From: an uncultured Clostridia bacterium
Lineage (GTDB): Bacteria > Bacillota > Clostridia > Oscillospirales > Acutalibacteraceae
Length of the DNA: 51,264 nucleotides
Direction of reading: 5' to 3'
NCBI GenBank assembly: GCA_947589365.1
Contig: CANQAJ010000004.1
Span: 1 to 51,264, forward strand
This document shows, piece after piece, positions 8,846 through 15,695 of this stretch (position 1 is the first letter of the stretch; each line of letters opens with the position of its first letter). The position numbers and the translations under genes are program-made. The notes beneath the pieces are model-generated. The model was not told where the DNA came from and made no database searches. It saw only the letters and a program-made list of their open reading frames with translations.

Positions 8846-8890
8846 ATGCATACAAGAAAAATTATAGGTCAAGTCTTTTTGGGGACTTGA
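8846..8890 (+). CDS. Micro-ORF (14 aa) in repeat unit 1
   Basis: ATG 7 nt after a perfect AGGAGG opens a 14-codon frame ending ...GQVFLGT, with its stop inside the hairpin stem. The second unit encodes a related 13-aa peptide (9045-9086, also ending IGQVFLGT) with a degenerate ribosome site. The conserved peptide may simply reflect the conserved hairpin DNA. Expression is unproven. Confidence 0.35.
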   Translation: MHTRKIIGQVFLGT

Positions 8891-8903
8891 CCTGTGTTTT
8901 TTA
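8866..8903 (+). terminator. Terminator-like hairpin, repeat unit 1
   Basis: Perfect 10-bp stem AGGTCAAGTC/GACTTGACCT with a TTTTTGGG loop, followed by GTGTTTTTTAAT. Confidence 0.75.
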
Positions 8904-9044
8904 ATATATTTCTAATATGACATACTTATCACTCGTTCATCAGGTTAATTAATGGTCGAGCCATAAACTGATATGCCTAAGAAAATTAATTACGGATTGA
9001 CAGCGGCGGCACGCCGCCGAGCCGCTCCGCCATGAGAAAGTTGT

Positions 9045-9086
9045 ATGCAGACAAAAAACATAGGTCAAGTCTTTTTGGGGACTTGA
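9045..9086 (+). CDS. Micro-ORF (13 aa) in repeat unit 2
   Basis: Counterpart of the micro-ORF at 8846-8890. The C-terminal IGQVFLGT is identical, the N-terminus differs by a deletion, and the ribosome site is weaker (GAGAAAG). Low confidence as a gene. Confidence 0.25.
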   Translation: MQTKNIGQVFLGT

Positions 9087-9100
9087 CCTGTGTTTTTTAA
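9062..9100 (+). terminator. Terminator-like hairpin, repeat unit 2
   Basis: The same AGGTCAAGTC/GACTTGACCT stem and T-run as in unit 1. Confidence 0.75.
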
Positions 9101-9165
9101 TATATTTTTAATATGACATACTTATCAGTTATTCAATGAACAACAAATAAGTATGTCATTTGTAG

Positions 9166-9687
9166 TTATGGATAGGTTATTATTGATCTTACGGGGTAAT
9201 TTTTGAGTGCGGTGCGTCCGCCTAAGTCGGTAAGCTCTATCAGGAATGCTGCACCCGTAACCTTTCCGCCAAGCATTTCTACAAGTTGTGCAGCCGCCTT
9301 TGCCGTGCCTCCCGTGGCAAGAAGATCATCTATGACCAATACCCTGTCCCCTGCATTGATTGCATCCTTATGTATTTCAATAACCTCACTTCCGTATTCC
9401 AGATCATATTCTGCGGAAACGGTTTCCCTCGGCAGCTTTCCTTTCTTACGCACAAGCACAAGACCCTTTACCAGCTTTTCGGCTAAAATAGAACCGAATA
9501 TAAATCCTCTTGACTCAATAGCGGCTATTCTGTCAAATTCTAAATCCTTAACGGACCGGGTCAGGGCATTAATGGCAAGGCTAAGTCCCTCACTGCTCTG
9601 AATAACTGATGTGATATCACGGAAAATTACACCCTTTCTCGGGAAATCCGGAATATTCGTCACGTAATTTTTAAGTATTTCATTCAT
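9166..9687 (-). CDS. apt: Adenine phosphoribosyltransferase
   Basis: Purine salvage: adenine + PRPP gives AMP. The type I PRTase PRPP loop VLVIDDLLATGGT and the N-terminal IPDFPRKGVIFRDIT are diagnostic. Length is 173 residues, normal for the family. I chose ATG 9687 because AGGAG lies 8 nt upstream; a GTG at 9696 would overlap that site. The stop codon touches the terminal inverted repeat of the neighbouring repeat element. Confidence 0.96.
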   Translation of the reverse strand: MNEILKNYVTNIPDFPRKGVIFRDITSVIQSSEGLSLAINALTRSVKDLEFDRIAAIESRGFIFGSILAEKLVKGLVLVRKKGKLPRETVSAEYDLEYGSEVIEIHKDAINAGDRVLVIDDLLATGGTAKAAAQLVEMLGGKVTGAAFLIELTDLGGRTALKNYPVRSIITYP

Positions 9688-9968
9688 GATCTGCACTCCT
9701 GATTTTATTTATTTTTTTGCCGGCAGTACCCGAATATATTATGCGGTATTGCCGTAACAAAATATTTACAATACGAATTATATACAATATGACGTATTTG
9801 TGCAAGCCCCTTATTATTTATAAAACGGTATATACCGATTTTTCCGGAATATCTGCTTATTATACAAAAAATGGCATAAAATTTTGTAATAATCCGATAA
9901 AAAATATTTTTATTCATACTTTTGGTGTAAACTATAGTTGAAACAATTTTTTCGGGGGGTAGTTACTA

Positions 9969-10814
9969 ATGAAAAAAGCAAAAGTTACAAAGAAAATTAT
10001 ATCCGAATTTCGGGATTATCTTATAACAGAAGAAAAAAGCCCTTCAACAATCAGCAAGTATATCCATGATATCAGGGTATTTGCAAAATATCTTTCCGGC
10101 GGAGAAATTACCAAGGAAAACGTTATAGCATATAAGCAGGATCTGATCGACAACGGATATACGGTATGCAGTGTTAATTCCATGCTTGCGGCGGTGAACG
10201 GTCTGTTTGCATTTATCGGCAGACACGACCTTAAGGTTAAGACAATTAAGGTTCAGCGTAAGGTTTACTGTCCGGAGGAAAAGGAGCTTACGCAGGAGGA
10301 ATATGAGCGGTTGTGTCTGACGGCACAAAAGAGGCATAATGAGCGGCTGTATCTGATTTTGCAGACCATTTGCAGCACCGGCATACGTGTAAGTGAGCTG
10401 CAATATATCAGTGTAGAGGCTGTCAAAAACGGCGAAGCGGTTGTTTCCTGCAAGGGCAAAACAAGGACGGTATTCCTTGTGAAACGTCTGCGGAAAAAAC
10501 TGCTCCGCTATATATCGGATCATAAAATAAAGTCCGGAGCAGTGTTTACAACAAGAAAAGGAAAGCCGCTTAACAGGTCTGCAATATGGAGGGAAATGAA
10601 ATCTCTTTGCAAAGAAGCGAATGTAAGTCCGTCAAAAGTGTTCCCTCACAACCTCAGGCATCTTTTCGCACGGGTATTTTACAATATTGAGAAAGATATT
10701 GCAAAGCTTGCCGACATTCTTGGTCACAGCAGCATAGACACAACAAGAATTTATATCATTTCCACAGGTGCAGAGCATCGCCGTCAAATGGAAAATATGC
10801 GATTAATACTATAA
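9969..10814 (+). CDS. Tyrosine recombinase, probable DNA invertase of the adjacent switch
   Basis: Integrase/XerC-D family, 281 residues. The N-terminal SAM-like core-binding domain spans about 5-90, the catalytic domain about 105-275. Catalytic Arg in STGIRVSEL, Lys in CKGKTRT, H-x-x-R in PHNLRHLF, His in LGHSS and Tyr in TTRIYI are all visible. Similar solo recombinases in gut bacteria flip promoters flanked by short inverted repeats. Its stop lies 26 nt from the left inverted repeat (10841-10860), so the substrate is most likely the 10841-11129 switch. It lies outside the invertible segment, so it would not be inverted itself. An XerC/D housekeeping role is less likely given this location. 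Confidence 0.9.
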   Translation: MKKAKVTKKIISEFRDYLITEEKSPSTISKYIHDIRVFAKYLSGGEITKENVIAYKQDLIDNGYTVCSVNSMLAAVNGLFAFIGRHDLKVKTIKVQRKVYCPEEKELTQEEYERLCLTAQKRHNERLYLILQTICSTGIRVSELQYISVEAVKNGEAVVSCKGKTRTVFLVKRLRKKLLRYISDHKIKSGAVFTTRKGKPLNRSAIWREMKSLCKEANVSPSKVFPHNLRHLFARVFYNIEKDIAKLADILGHSSIDTTRIYIISTGAEHRRQMENMRLIL

Positions 10815-10840
10815 AAAAAGCCACCGATTATCAACCGGTG
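10813..10840 (-). terminator. Terminator catching the OFF-oriented promoter
   Basis: On the minus strand CACCG-GTTGATAAT-CGGTG is followed by GC and seven T. It sits directly outside the left inverted repeat and would stop leftward transcripts from the invertible promoter before they run antisense into the recombinase gene. Confidence 0.8.
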
Positions 10841-10860
10841 ACATAATCCGCATTATGTTG
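10841..10860 (+). repeat. Left inverted repeat of the invertible element (IRL)
   Basis: ACATAATCCGCATTATGTTG, a perfect inverse of 11110-11129. Each repeat is itself a near palindrome (AACATAAT and ATTATGTT arms around an asymmetric 4-nt centre), the expected design of a tyrosine-recombinase crossover site. Confidence 0.92.
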
Positions 10861-10904
10861 AAAACATATTTCATAAGCAATCTTATCTTGCTTCGATGTA
10901 CATA

Positions 10905-10933
10905 ATTATATCACCGTTATTCTAAAATGTCAA
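10905..10933 (-). promoter_or_regulatory. Invertible sigma-A promoter
   Basis: Minus strand TTGACA (10928-10933), a spacer of exactly 17 nt, then TATAAT (10905-10910): both boxes match consensus perfectly. Present direction is leftward, away from the surface-protein operon. Confidence 0.9.
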
Positions 10934-10985
10934 CACCTTTTTTAATGAAATTATTGAAATTTTTAAAAAAATTTTATTTTCGGGC

Positions 10986-11048
10986 ATGAAAATAAAACCT
11001 CCCTCAACTTTTTTCTTTTTTCGGATAAGGCGGAGGTTTGATTTTCAT
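10986..11048. terminator. Bidirectional hairpin terminator inside the switch
   Basis: ATGAAAATAAAACCTCC (10986-11002) and GGAGGTTTGATTTTCAT (11032-11048) are inverted repeats with one mismatch around a 29-nt loop. The GGAGG stem edge followed by T-rich sequence occurs on both strands. It would block read-through from the recombinase gene into the operon in either orientation. Confidence 0.6.
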
Positions 11049-11109
11049 GTCTGTTTTTCTTTTTCGGGCTATCATGTTATCATATGTGCATTTTTTTAAT
11101 TTTTCAATG

Positions 11110-11129
11110 CAACATAATGCGGATTATGT
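11110..11129 (-). repeat. Right inverted repeat of the invertible element (IRR)
   Basis: CAACATAATGCGGATTATGT, the exact reverse complement of 10841-10860. Confidence 0.92.
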
Positions 11130-11202
11130 TGCAGCCTGTCGGAGACGGGTAAATGATAACCGCATAAAAAGTAACGGTGAAGTAAAACAGGGAGAGAATA
11201 GG

Positions 11203-11853
11203 ATGGAACCGGAAACAGTAAACAATGAAGCAGCTCCGGCGGACGTGCCGCAGAGTCGTGTTGCACGGCACAAATCAAGGCTCGGCATTGCCAACATTAT
11301 AGGAATAATTCTTTGTGTATTGTTGTTCCCCGCTTTTCTTATTACCTCTATACTTCTCATAAGTTCTCTTATCAACCCTGATGTGCCGCCGAGTTGTTTC
11401 GGCGTAACTCCGCTGATAGTTGAATCGGGCAGTATGTCGCCGTCCTTTGAACAGAATGACCTCATACTTATCCGCAACACATCGGAAAACGATAAATATG
11501 AAAAAGGCACGGTTATTTGTTACCGCAGCGGCGATGTTTATGTAACACACCGTATCGTAAAGGTTTCCAAGGAAGACGGAAAAACCGTGTACACCACACA
11601 GGGCGATGCCAACAACACCCCGGACAGGGATACTGTCAAAGCAGAGCAGATACTCGGTGTTTACAGCACGCATTTTGCAGGCATGGGAAATGCGTTGTTG
11701 TTTATACAAACACCTATCGGTATGATTTTATGTGTATTGCTCCCGATTCTTGTTATATATCTGATTTTCACTGTTCCGTCGAAAATCAGATCCCGCAGGA
11801 ACAGATACAGATATCTTGCGACAAAGAAAGCGGGAAAAAATACAGATGATTAA
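11203..11853 (+). CDS. SipW-like (ER-type) type I signal peptidase 1
   Basis: 216 residues. An N-terminal hydrophobic helix (about 30-55) is followed by the catalytic domain with SGSMSP (Ser77) and YVTHRIV (His116), the Ser-His dyad of ER-type S26B peptidases, then the GDANNTPD box and a second hydrophobic segment near the C-terminus. SipW enzymes process TasA-type fibre proteins. I chose ATG 11203, which has GGGAGAG 7 nt upstream; a longer frame from 11038 would run through the inverted repeat and is unlikely. First gene of the operon driven by the invertible promoter in the ON state. Confidence 0.92.
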   Translation: MEPETVNNEAAPADVPQSRVARHKSRLGIANIIGIILCVLLFPAFLITSILLISSLINPDVPPSCFGVTPLIVESGSMSPSFEQNDLILIRNTSENDKYEKGTVICYRSGDVYVTHRIVKVSKEDGKTVYTTQGDANNTPDRDTVKAEQILGVYSTHFAGMGNALLFIQTPIGMILCVLLPILVIYLIFTVPSKIRSRRNRYRYLATKKAGKNTDD

Positions 11854-11888
11854 ATCCGGCGGTCGGGTGCTGTTAAATCCGGTAGTTA

Positions 11889-11914
11889 CCGTCTGTTGAT
11901 AACACAGCAGACGG
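11889..11914 (+). other. Hairpin in the leader of the first TasA-like gene
   Basis: CCGTCTG/CAGACGG pairs around a 12-nt loop between the signal peptidase and the TasA-like gene. There is no T-run. It could act as an mRNA processing or stability element. Confidence 0.4.
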
Positions 11915-11953
11915 GATTACACATATTATAACATATTACAGGAGGTTTTTACA

Positions 11954-12583
11954 ATGGAAAAAACAAAAAAGAACGGTTTTCTTAAGACAGCCGCTTGCAT
12001 ATTCGGCGGCACAATGCTCATGACCTGCGTACTCGGCGGAACTTTGGCTAAATATGTTTCCGAAAATGCAGGAGCAGAAGCTAAAGTTACTGCAGCTAAA
12101 TGGGACATTGATGTTGGTGATGGTGATGATAGTTTGGATTCTTTTGAGTTTAAACTCGACGGTATGACAATCAAATCTACCGAAGCTCAGTATCAAGGCT
12201 CAACAGAAAATGTTCCTGCACCTGCTCCCGGAACTTGGGGTTATAAGGAAATAAAAGTATCTAATAAAGGTCAAGTTGACGCAGATATTACTGTTTCTTC
12301 TGTACCGGGTTCAAATACTAATACTAAAATTAAAGTAGCAATATTGGATAGCATACCTCAAGATGCTAATACTATTGAAACTGCAGCTGGTCAAGGAAAC
12401 GAAAAGACAGTAAAAGATGTACAGGCTGGTAGCGGTGTTCAATCATTCTTTGTAGCTTACAGTTGGCCATGGGCAGATTCAGATGAACTTGACACAAACT
12501 TGGGTACAGGTACTGATAACGGTGGAAATATTGAATTTGGCACAGTCAAACTTAAGGCAGAACAGGCAAATGCCACTGACTAA
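11954..12583 (+). CDS. TasA-like surface protein 1 with SipW-type signal peptide
   Basis: 209 residues. A basic N-terminus and hydrophobic helix (about 10-32) end in the motif GGTLAKYVS typical of SipW-cognate signal peptides. The mature part is beta-rich, low in Cys and contains WGYKEIKVSNKGQVDADITV-like segments of the TasA/camelysin type. It is preceded by a strong AGGAGG and followed by two stable hairpins, as expected for the major structural subunit. Codon and base use in the mature part is more A+T-rich than in neighbouring genes, suggesting rapid change or transfer. Likely exported, processed by the adjacent SipW-like peptidase and assembled on the surface. The fibre role is inferred from the family. 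Confidence 0.82.
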   Translation: MEKTKKNGFLKTAACIFGGTMLMTCVLGGTLAKYVSENAGAEAKVTAAKWDIDVGDGDDSLDSFEFKLDGMTIKSTEAQYQGSTENVPAPAPGTWGYKEIKVSNKGQVDADITVSSVPGSNTNTKIKVAILDSIPQDANTIETAAGQGNEKTVKDVQAGSGVQSFFVAYSWPWADSDELDTNLGTGTDNGGNIEFGTVKLKAEQANATD

Positions 12584-12608
12584 AGTATAAAGCTATTTCT
12601 ATTGTATG

Positions 12609-12642
12609 CAGACAGTCTTGAATGTGGTGTCAAGACTGTCTG
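12609..12642 (+). other. Perfect 12-bp hairpin after TasA-like gene 1
   Basis: CAGACAGTCTTG and CAAGACTGTCTG pair around a 10-nt loop, 25 nt after the stop codon. There is no strong T-run. It probably ends or protects the 3' end of the main subunit mRNA while allowing read-through. Confidence 0.7.
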
Positions 12643-12664
12643 ACATAAACATAAAGCGAATTTT

Positions 12665-12722
12665 CAGCTTTTAACGGCACAGCCCGCCGCATACTGATGG
12701 CGGGCTGTGGCTTTAAAAGTTG
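12665..12722. terminator. Long hairpin, possible bidirectional/partial terminator
   Basis: ACAGCCCGCC and GGCGGGCTGT pair perfectly around a 10-nt loop, extended outward by CTTTTAA/TTTAAAAG pairing with a few mismatches. Together with the hairpin at 12609 it separates the first two operon genes from the rest and could set expression ratios. Confidence 0.55.
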
Positions 12723-12754
12723 AAAAAAAGATAAAATGAAAAGAGGTATGCAAT

Positions 12755-13600
12755 ATGGAAATGAGTACAGACCCGAAAAATACCCGCCCGTTTCCGATAT
12801 GTATGGCGGCTTCCCTGACGGTTCTGTTGGGGACAAGTCTTTTTCTGACCTCGCCTCAGATAACCTATGCCAAGGCAGACCCCGACTCCGCAAACGACGA
12901 CTTCCTTATAGTACGTGACGAAAACGGAAAGGATTGGTCGGAAACAACCGGAGTTGACATATTCGCAAACGATGAGTTCGGCGGCAGAGCAATCGTTGCC
13001 CCATACAGCAAGGGAAGCTACTCTTTTTCCGTTGAAAATACGGCACGTTTTCCGATAGACTGCGATTTTTCTTTCAGTATAGAAACAAATGCTTCGGAGG
13101 AAAACGAATACACCATTCCTTTTGAATACAGACTTAAAAACAATGACGGTTACATTGTCGGCGGTGATGATAAATGGGTCGAGCTTTCGGGGCTTGATTT
13201 TTTATCAAAGCTCAACTATGAATCGGATAATAACTATACTCTCGAATGGCGGTGGGACGGCGATGTTGATGACGAACGTGACACCGCCATAGGAATAAAA
13301 GCCGCCCAAGCGGCAGAGGGCTACGGAGAGAGTATGGAGTATATTCTTAAAATAAGCTGCTCCGCCGAACAGAGCGGAGAGGCTGTAGGTCCCGATCAAC
13401 CCGATAATCCGGGTAATCCGGGTAATCCGACTAATCCGACCAATCCGGTTGAACCGGGCGGCTCGCAGAATCCTCCGCAGACCGGCGACAACAACGCTGT
13501 TGTACCGCTTATAGCTTTGGAGCTTTGCTCTGCTGCGGCACTCGGTCTGACACTTCTTCTCAGACACAAGCGTGATGATGAAGATGAAGAATTTATTTAA
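12755..13600 (+). CDS. Secreted protein with C-terminal PPQTG sorting signal
   Basis: 281 residues. A signal/anchor helix lies at about 14-40. The mature ectodomain (about 45-205) is rich in Asp/Glu and predicted beta strands and is of unknown family. A Pro/Asn/Gly linker with reiterated NPGNPTNP units is followed by the sorting motif PPQTGD (about 240), a hydrophobic helix (about 250-270) and a basic/acidic tail RHKRDDED. PPXTG/SPXTG motifs are known substrates of clostridial class B sortases, which fits the class B enzyme at 5228-7930. Its 3' end overlaps the next gene. It may be the wall anchor or adaptor for the TasA-like fibre (inference). Confidence 0.82.
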   Translation: MEMSTDPKNTRPFPICMAASLTVLLGTSLFLTSPQITYAKADPDSANDDFLIVRDENGKDWSETTGVDIFANDEFGGRAIVAPYSKGSYSFSVENTARFPIDCDFSFSIETNASEENEYTIPFEYRLKNNDGYIVGGDDKWVELSGLDFLSKLNYESDNNYTLEWRWDGDVDDERDTAIGIKAAQAAEGYGESMEYILKISCSAEQSGEAVGPDQPDNPGNPGNPTNPTNPVEPGGSQNPPQTGDNNAVVPLIALELCSAAALGLTLLLRHKRDDEDEEFI

Positions 13601-14108
13601 GGATAAGAGCCGGGTCATTACGGCGGCTGTTACTGTTTTGATACTTTTAGCGGCTGTGCTTTGGGGATATATGACAATATCACGCATAGCGGGCAATCCC
13701 CTGCCGACCGTGTTCGGTTGGGGAAATGCCACGGTACTCTCCGGCAGCATGGAACCGACTCTGCCCGTCGGCTCACTGCTCATAACACAAAAACAGGACA
13801 GCTACACACCGGGAGATATCGTGATATATCAGGATGATGACGGAAGTCTTATAACACACCGCCTTGTCTCCGTTACGGATAAAGAAGCCGTTACAAAGGG
13901 TGATGCAAACAATACCGAGGACGCTCCCTTTTCCCCCGAACAAATCCGGGGAAAGGTACAGACAGTTCTGCCGGGCGTGGGGAGCTTTCTGTATTGGCTC
14001 CGCACTCCTCCGGGAATATGCACAATCCTGCTTGCTGTCGGAGTTTTTATTCTGCTTCCCGGTTATTTAATACGAAAGGTGGGCAAAACGCATGATAGAG
14101 TACAATGA
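13575..14108 (+). CDS. SipW-like (ER-type) type I signal peptidase 2
   Basis: About 177 residues. An N-terminal membrane helix (about 12-32) precedes the catalytic motif SGSMEPTLPVGSLL (Ser about 58) and ITHRLVSV (His about 95), with a GDANNTED box: again a Ser-His dyad. A C-terminal hydrophobic segment follows. It begins inside the 3' end of the preceding gene; several possible starts are clustered (GTG 13572, ATG 13575, 13578, 13584), so the exact start is uncertain and translation is probably coupled. A second SipW-like enzyme in one operon suggests each serves a different TasA-like substrate. Confidence 0.9.
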   Translation: MMKMKNLFKDKSRVITAAVTVLILLAAVLWGYMTISRIAGNPLPTVFGWGNATVLSGSMEPTLPVGSLLITQKQDSYTPGDIVIYQDDDGSLITHRLVSVTDKEAVTKGDANNTEDAPFSPEQIRGKVQTVLPGVGSFLYWLRTPPGICTILLAVGVFILLPGYLIRKVGKTHDRVQ

Positions 14109-14955
14109 AAAAAAGGCTGTTCAGACCGAAGAGCCGGATATAAAACCGACAAAACTTTTTCGGCGATACCGTCCTAAGTATTTAAAAAAGCCGGAAAAGA
14201 GGAAATCACTGAGAGCATTAACCTGCTTTGCTCTTGTATTTGCCGCTCTTATGACGTCTGCGGTAGGGACTTATGCTAAATATATATCTCCCCCGGTAGA
14301 AATCCCCCCTCTTTCGATTCAGGCGGCACAGTTTGCGTGTGAGGTAAAGGATTTAACGATTAATGATAATGATAAGGCAAACTACGGATTGAAAAATACA
14401 GATGTAGTTGTTCAAGCTTTTACTGTAAGTAATGAAAAAAACGGCGTACGTTCGGAAGTGGATTTGAGCGTAGATGTAAATCTCGCCGGATTGACAGGTA
14501 CATATACAGCACAAGTCCAAATGAGTGGGTTAAATTGGATATTTGAAACAGAAGAAATGGCAAAAAATGCTAATTTTGTAACTAAACTCAAATCTAAGTT
14601 ATTTATTTATTCTCTTGATGATAATGGGACTATAAGCAAATTAGAAGATCAACCGAACCCTGCATCTAACATAAATTCTTCCGAAGGTAATTTGGAGATG
14701 CCTAGTTATGATATCATGCCTGTTGCCGGTGATTTTAATCCTCAGACGTTCTCTGTGAATTGTCATAACGAATGGAAAGAAGCCCTTTCTATACCTTGTG
14801 ATACCAAACACACATATGTTGGTATAATTGTTATAGATACAGATATTGTAGATCCACAATTAGGAGCTTTAACTTTCACCGGTTCGGATCTTGAGCTAAC
14901 CGGCACTACAAATAATCTGACAGTAACCGTTAATCAAGCAAAGGCAAGTGCATAG
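14092..14955 (+). CDS. TasA-like surface protein 2 with SipW-type signal peptide
   Basis: 287 residues. A long basic cytoplasmic N-terminus of about 40 residues precedes a hydrophobic helix (about 41-60) ending in VGTYAKYIS, a SipW-type cleavage region. The mature domain is beta-rich with few Cys. The start overlaps the second signal peptidase gene by 17 nt, with AAGGTGG upstream. From about 14340 to 14950 base use is distinctly more A+T-rich and less codon-biased than the flanks, as in TasA-like gene 1. Probably a minor or alternative fibre subunit. Confidence 0.8.
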   Translation: MIEYNEKKAVQTEEPDIKPTKLFRRYRPKYLKKPEKRKSLRALTCFALVFAALMTSAVGTYAKYISPPVEIPPLSIQAAQFACEVKDLTINDNDKANYGLKNTDVVVQAFTVSNEKNGVRSEVDLSVDVNLAGLTGTYTAQVQMSGLNWIFETEEMAKNANFVTKLKSKLFIYSLDDNGTISKLEDQPNPASNINSSEGNLEMPSYDIMPVAGDFNPQTFSVNCHNEWKEALSIPCDTKHTYVGIIVIDTDIVDPQLGALTFTGSDLELTGTTNNLTVTVNQAKASA

Positions 14956-14966
14956 GGGGTATAAAT

Positions 14967-15695
14967 ATGAGAGGAATATTTAATGCAAATAAAAGGAAAT
15001 ATTTGGTTATTGCATTAACCGTACTGCTTGTCGGTGTTGTATCTGTCGGTACAGCAAGTTTAACATTCTCTAAATATACAGACTCGTCCTATAAGCGAAC
15101 CGTTAGCGTTGTAATTCACGGTGAACAGGCTGCGGAGGGCGGTAATCCCGCCCCCCAACCGCAGGAAGATCCCCACATCGTAACCGAAAAGCCTAACACG
15201 GTATATCAGGTTAAAAGCGGCGATACGCTTTCATACATAGCCGAAAAATTTAACGTCACTTTGGAGGCATTGGCTGCATACAATAATATTGAAAATACAG
15301 ACAATATACAAGTCGGAGCGATACTCCGTATCCCGCCAAAGGACTATACCGTCCCGAAAAAAAATACCCCCGAGCCGACAACTTCCGCAAAAACGGAAAG
15401 CTCAGAGGATGCGGATAAATCCGATAAACCGGAGGAACCCGCCGCTAAACCGGAAGAATCCGCCGCTAAACGGGAAGAATCCGCCGATAAAGAAGAAACC
15501 TCAGTGCCGACAACGGCAGAGGAGGAAACTCAGCCTGTTTTATCGGAGTCCGAGGATGTCAGTTCGGACATAACAGACGTATCAACGGATCTGCCTGTTG
15601 AATCGGAAAAAACAGAAAGCGAAATTTCCGTTACCGACACTGTATCGGAAGCAGCAAACGGTGTGTCCGCAGAACCGACCAAAGGAACGGAGTGA
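14967..15695 (+). CDS. LysM protein with SipW-type signal peptide
   Basis: 242 residues. The N-terminal hydrophobic segment ends in a SipW-type region (SLTFSKYTDS). A LysM domain lies at about 79-123 (VYQVKSGDTLSYIAEKFNV), which binds peptidoglycan or chitin-like glycans. The remaining half is a low-complexity acidic Ser/Thr/Glu/Pro tail. AGGGGG precedes the ATG. Within this operon it is a plausible non-covalent wall anchor for the TasA-like subunits, analogous to TapA-type assembly factors, but that is inference. Confidence 0.85.
   Translation: MRGIFNANKRKYLVIALTVLLVGVVSVGTASLTFSKYTDSSYKRTVSVVIHGEQAAEGGNPAPQPQEDPHIVTEKPNTVYQVKSGDTLSYIAEKFNVTLEALAAYNNIENTDNIQVGAILRIPPKDYTVPKKNTPEPTTSAKTESSEDADKSDKPEEPAAKPEESAAKREESADKEETSVPTTAEEETQPVLSESEDVSSDITDVSTDLPVESEKTESEISVTDTVSEAANGVSAEPTKGTE

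Larger units (their letters stand above)
8707..9167. mobile_element. Repeat array with 21-bp terminal inverted repeats (MITE-like)
   Basis: Two tandem units of about 200 bp are bounded by perfect inverted repeats AACTACAAATGACATACTTAT (8707-8727) and its complement (9147-9167). Each unit has ATGACATACTTATC, a TTCATC-GGTCGAG block, ATTACGGATTGACAG, the GGCGGCACGCCGCC dyad, a GAGCCGCTCCGCCATGAG block, a micro-ORF and a terminator-like hairpin. The family matches 1-430. The right terminal repeat ends on the apt stop codon. There is no transposase, so it is a non-autonomous element if mobile at all. Confidence 0.65.
10861..11109. mobile_element. Invertible promoter segment (phase switch), OFF orientation
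   Basis: About 249 bp between two perfect 20-bp inverted repeats next to a tyrosine recombinase. It carries one consensus promoter pointing left and an internal bidirectional hairpin terminator. I see no convincing rightward promoter in this orientation. Inverting it would place the promoter near 11037-11065, pointing at the signal peptidase gene at 11203. Inversion is inferred from structure. Confidence 0.85.

Noticed and set aside
9969..10814. Prophage or integrative element integrase
   Set aside because: No phage or conjugation genes and no tRNA attachment site nearby; the perfect inverted repeats fit an invertase role better.
11038..11202. Longer N-terminus for signal peptidase 1
   Set aside because: It would cross the invertible segment and the right inverted repeat; the ATG at 11203 has a good ribosome site and fits the family.
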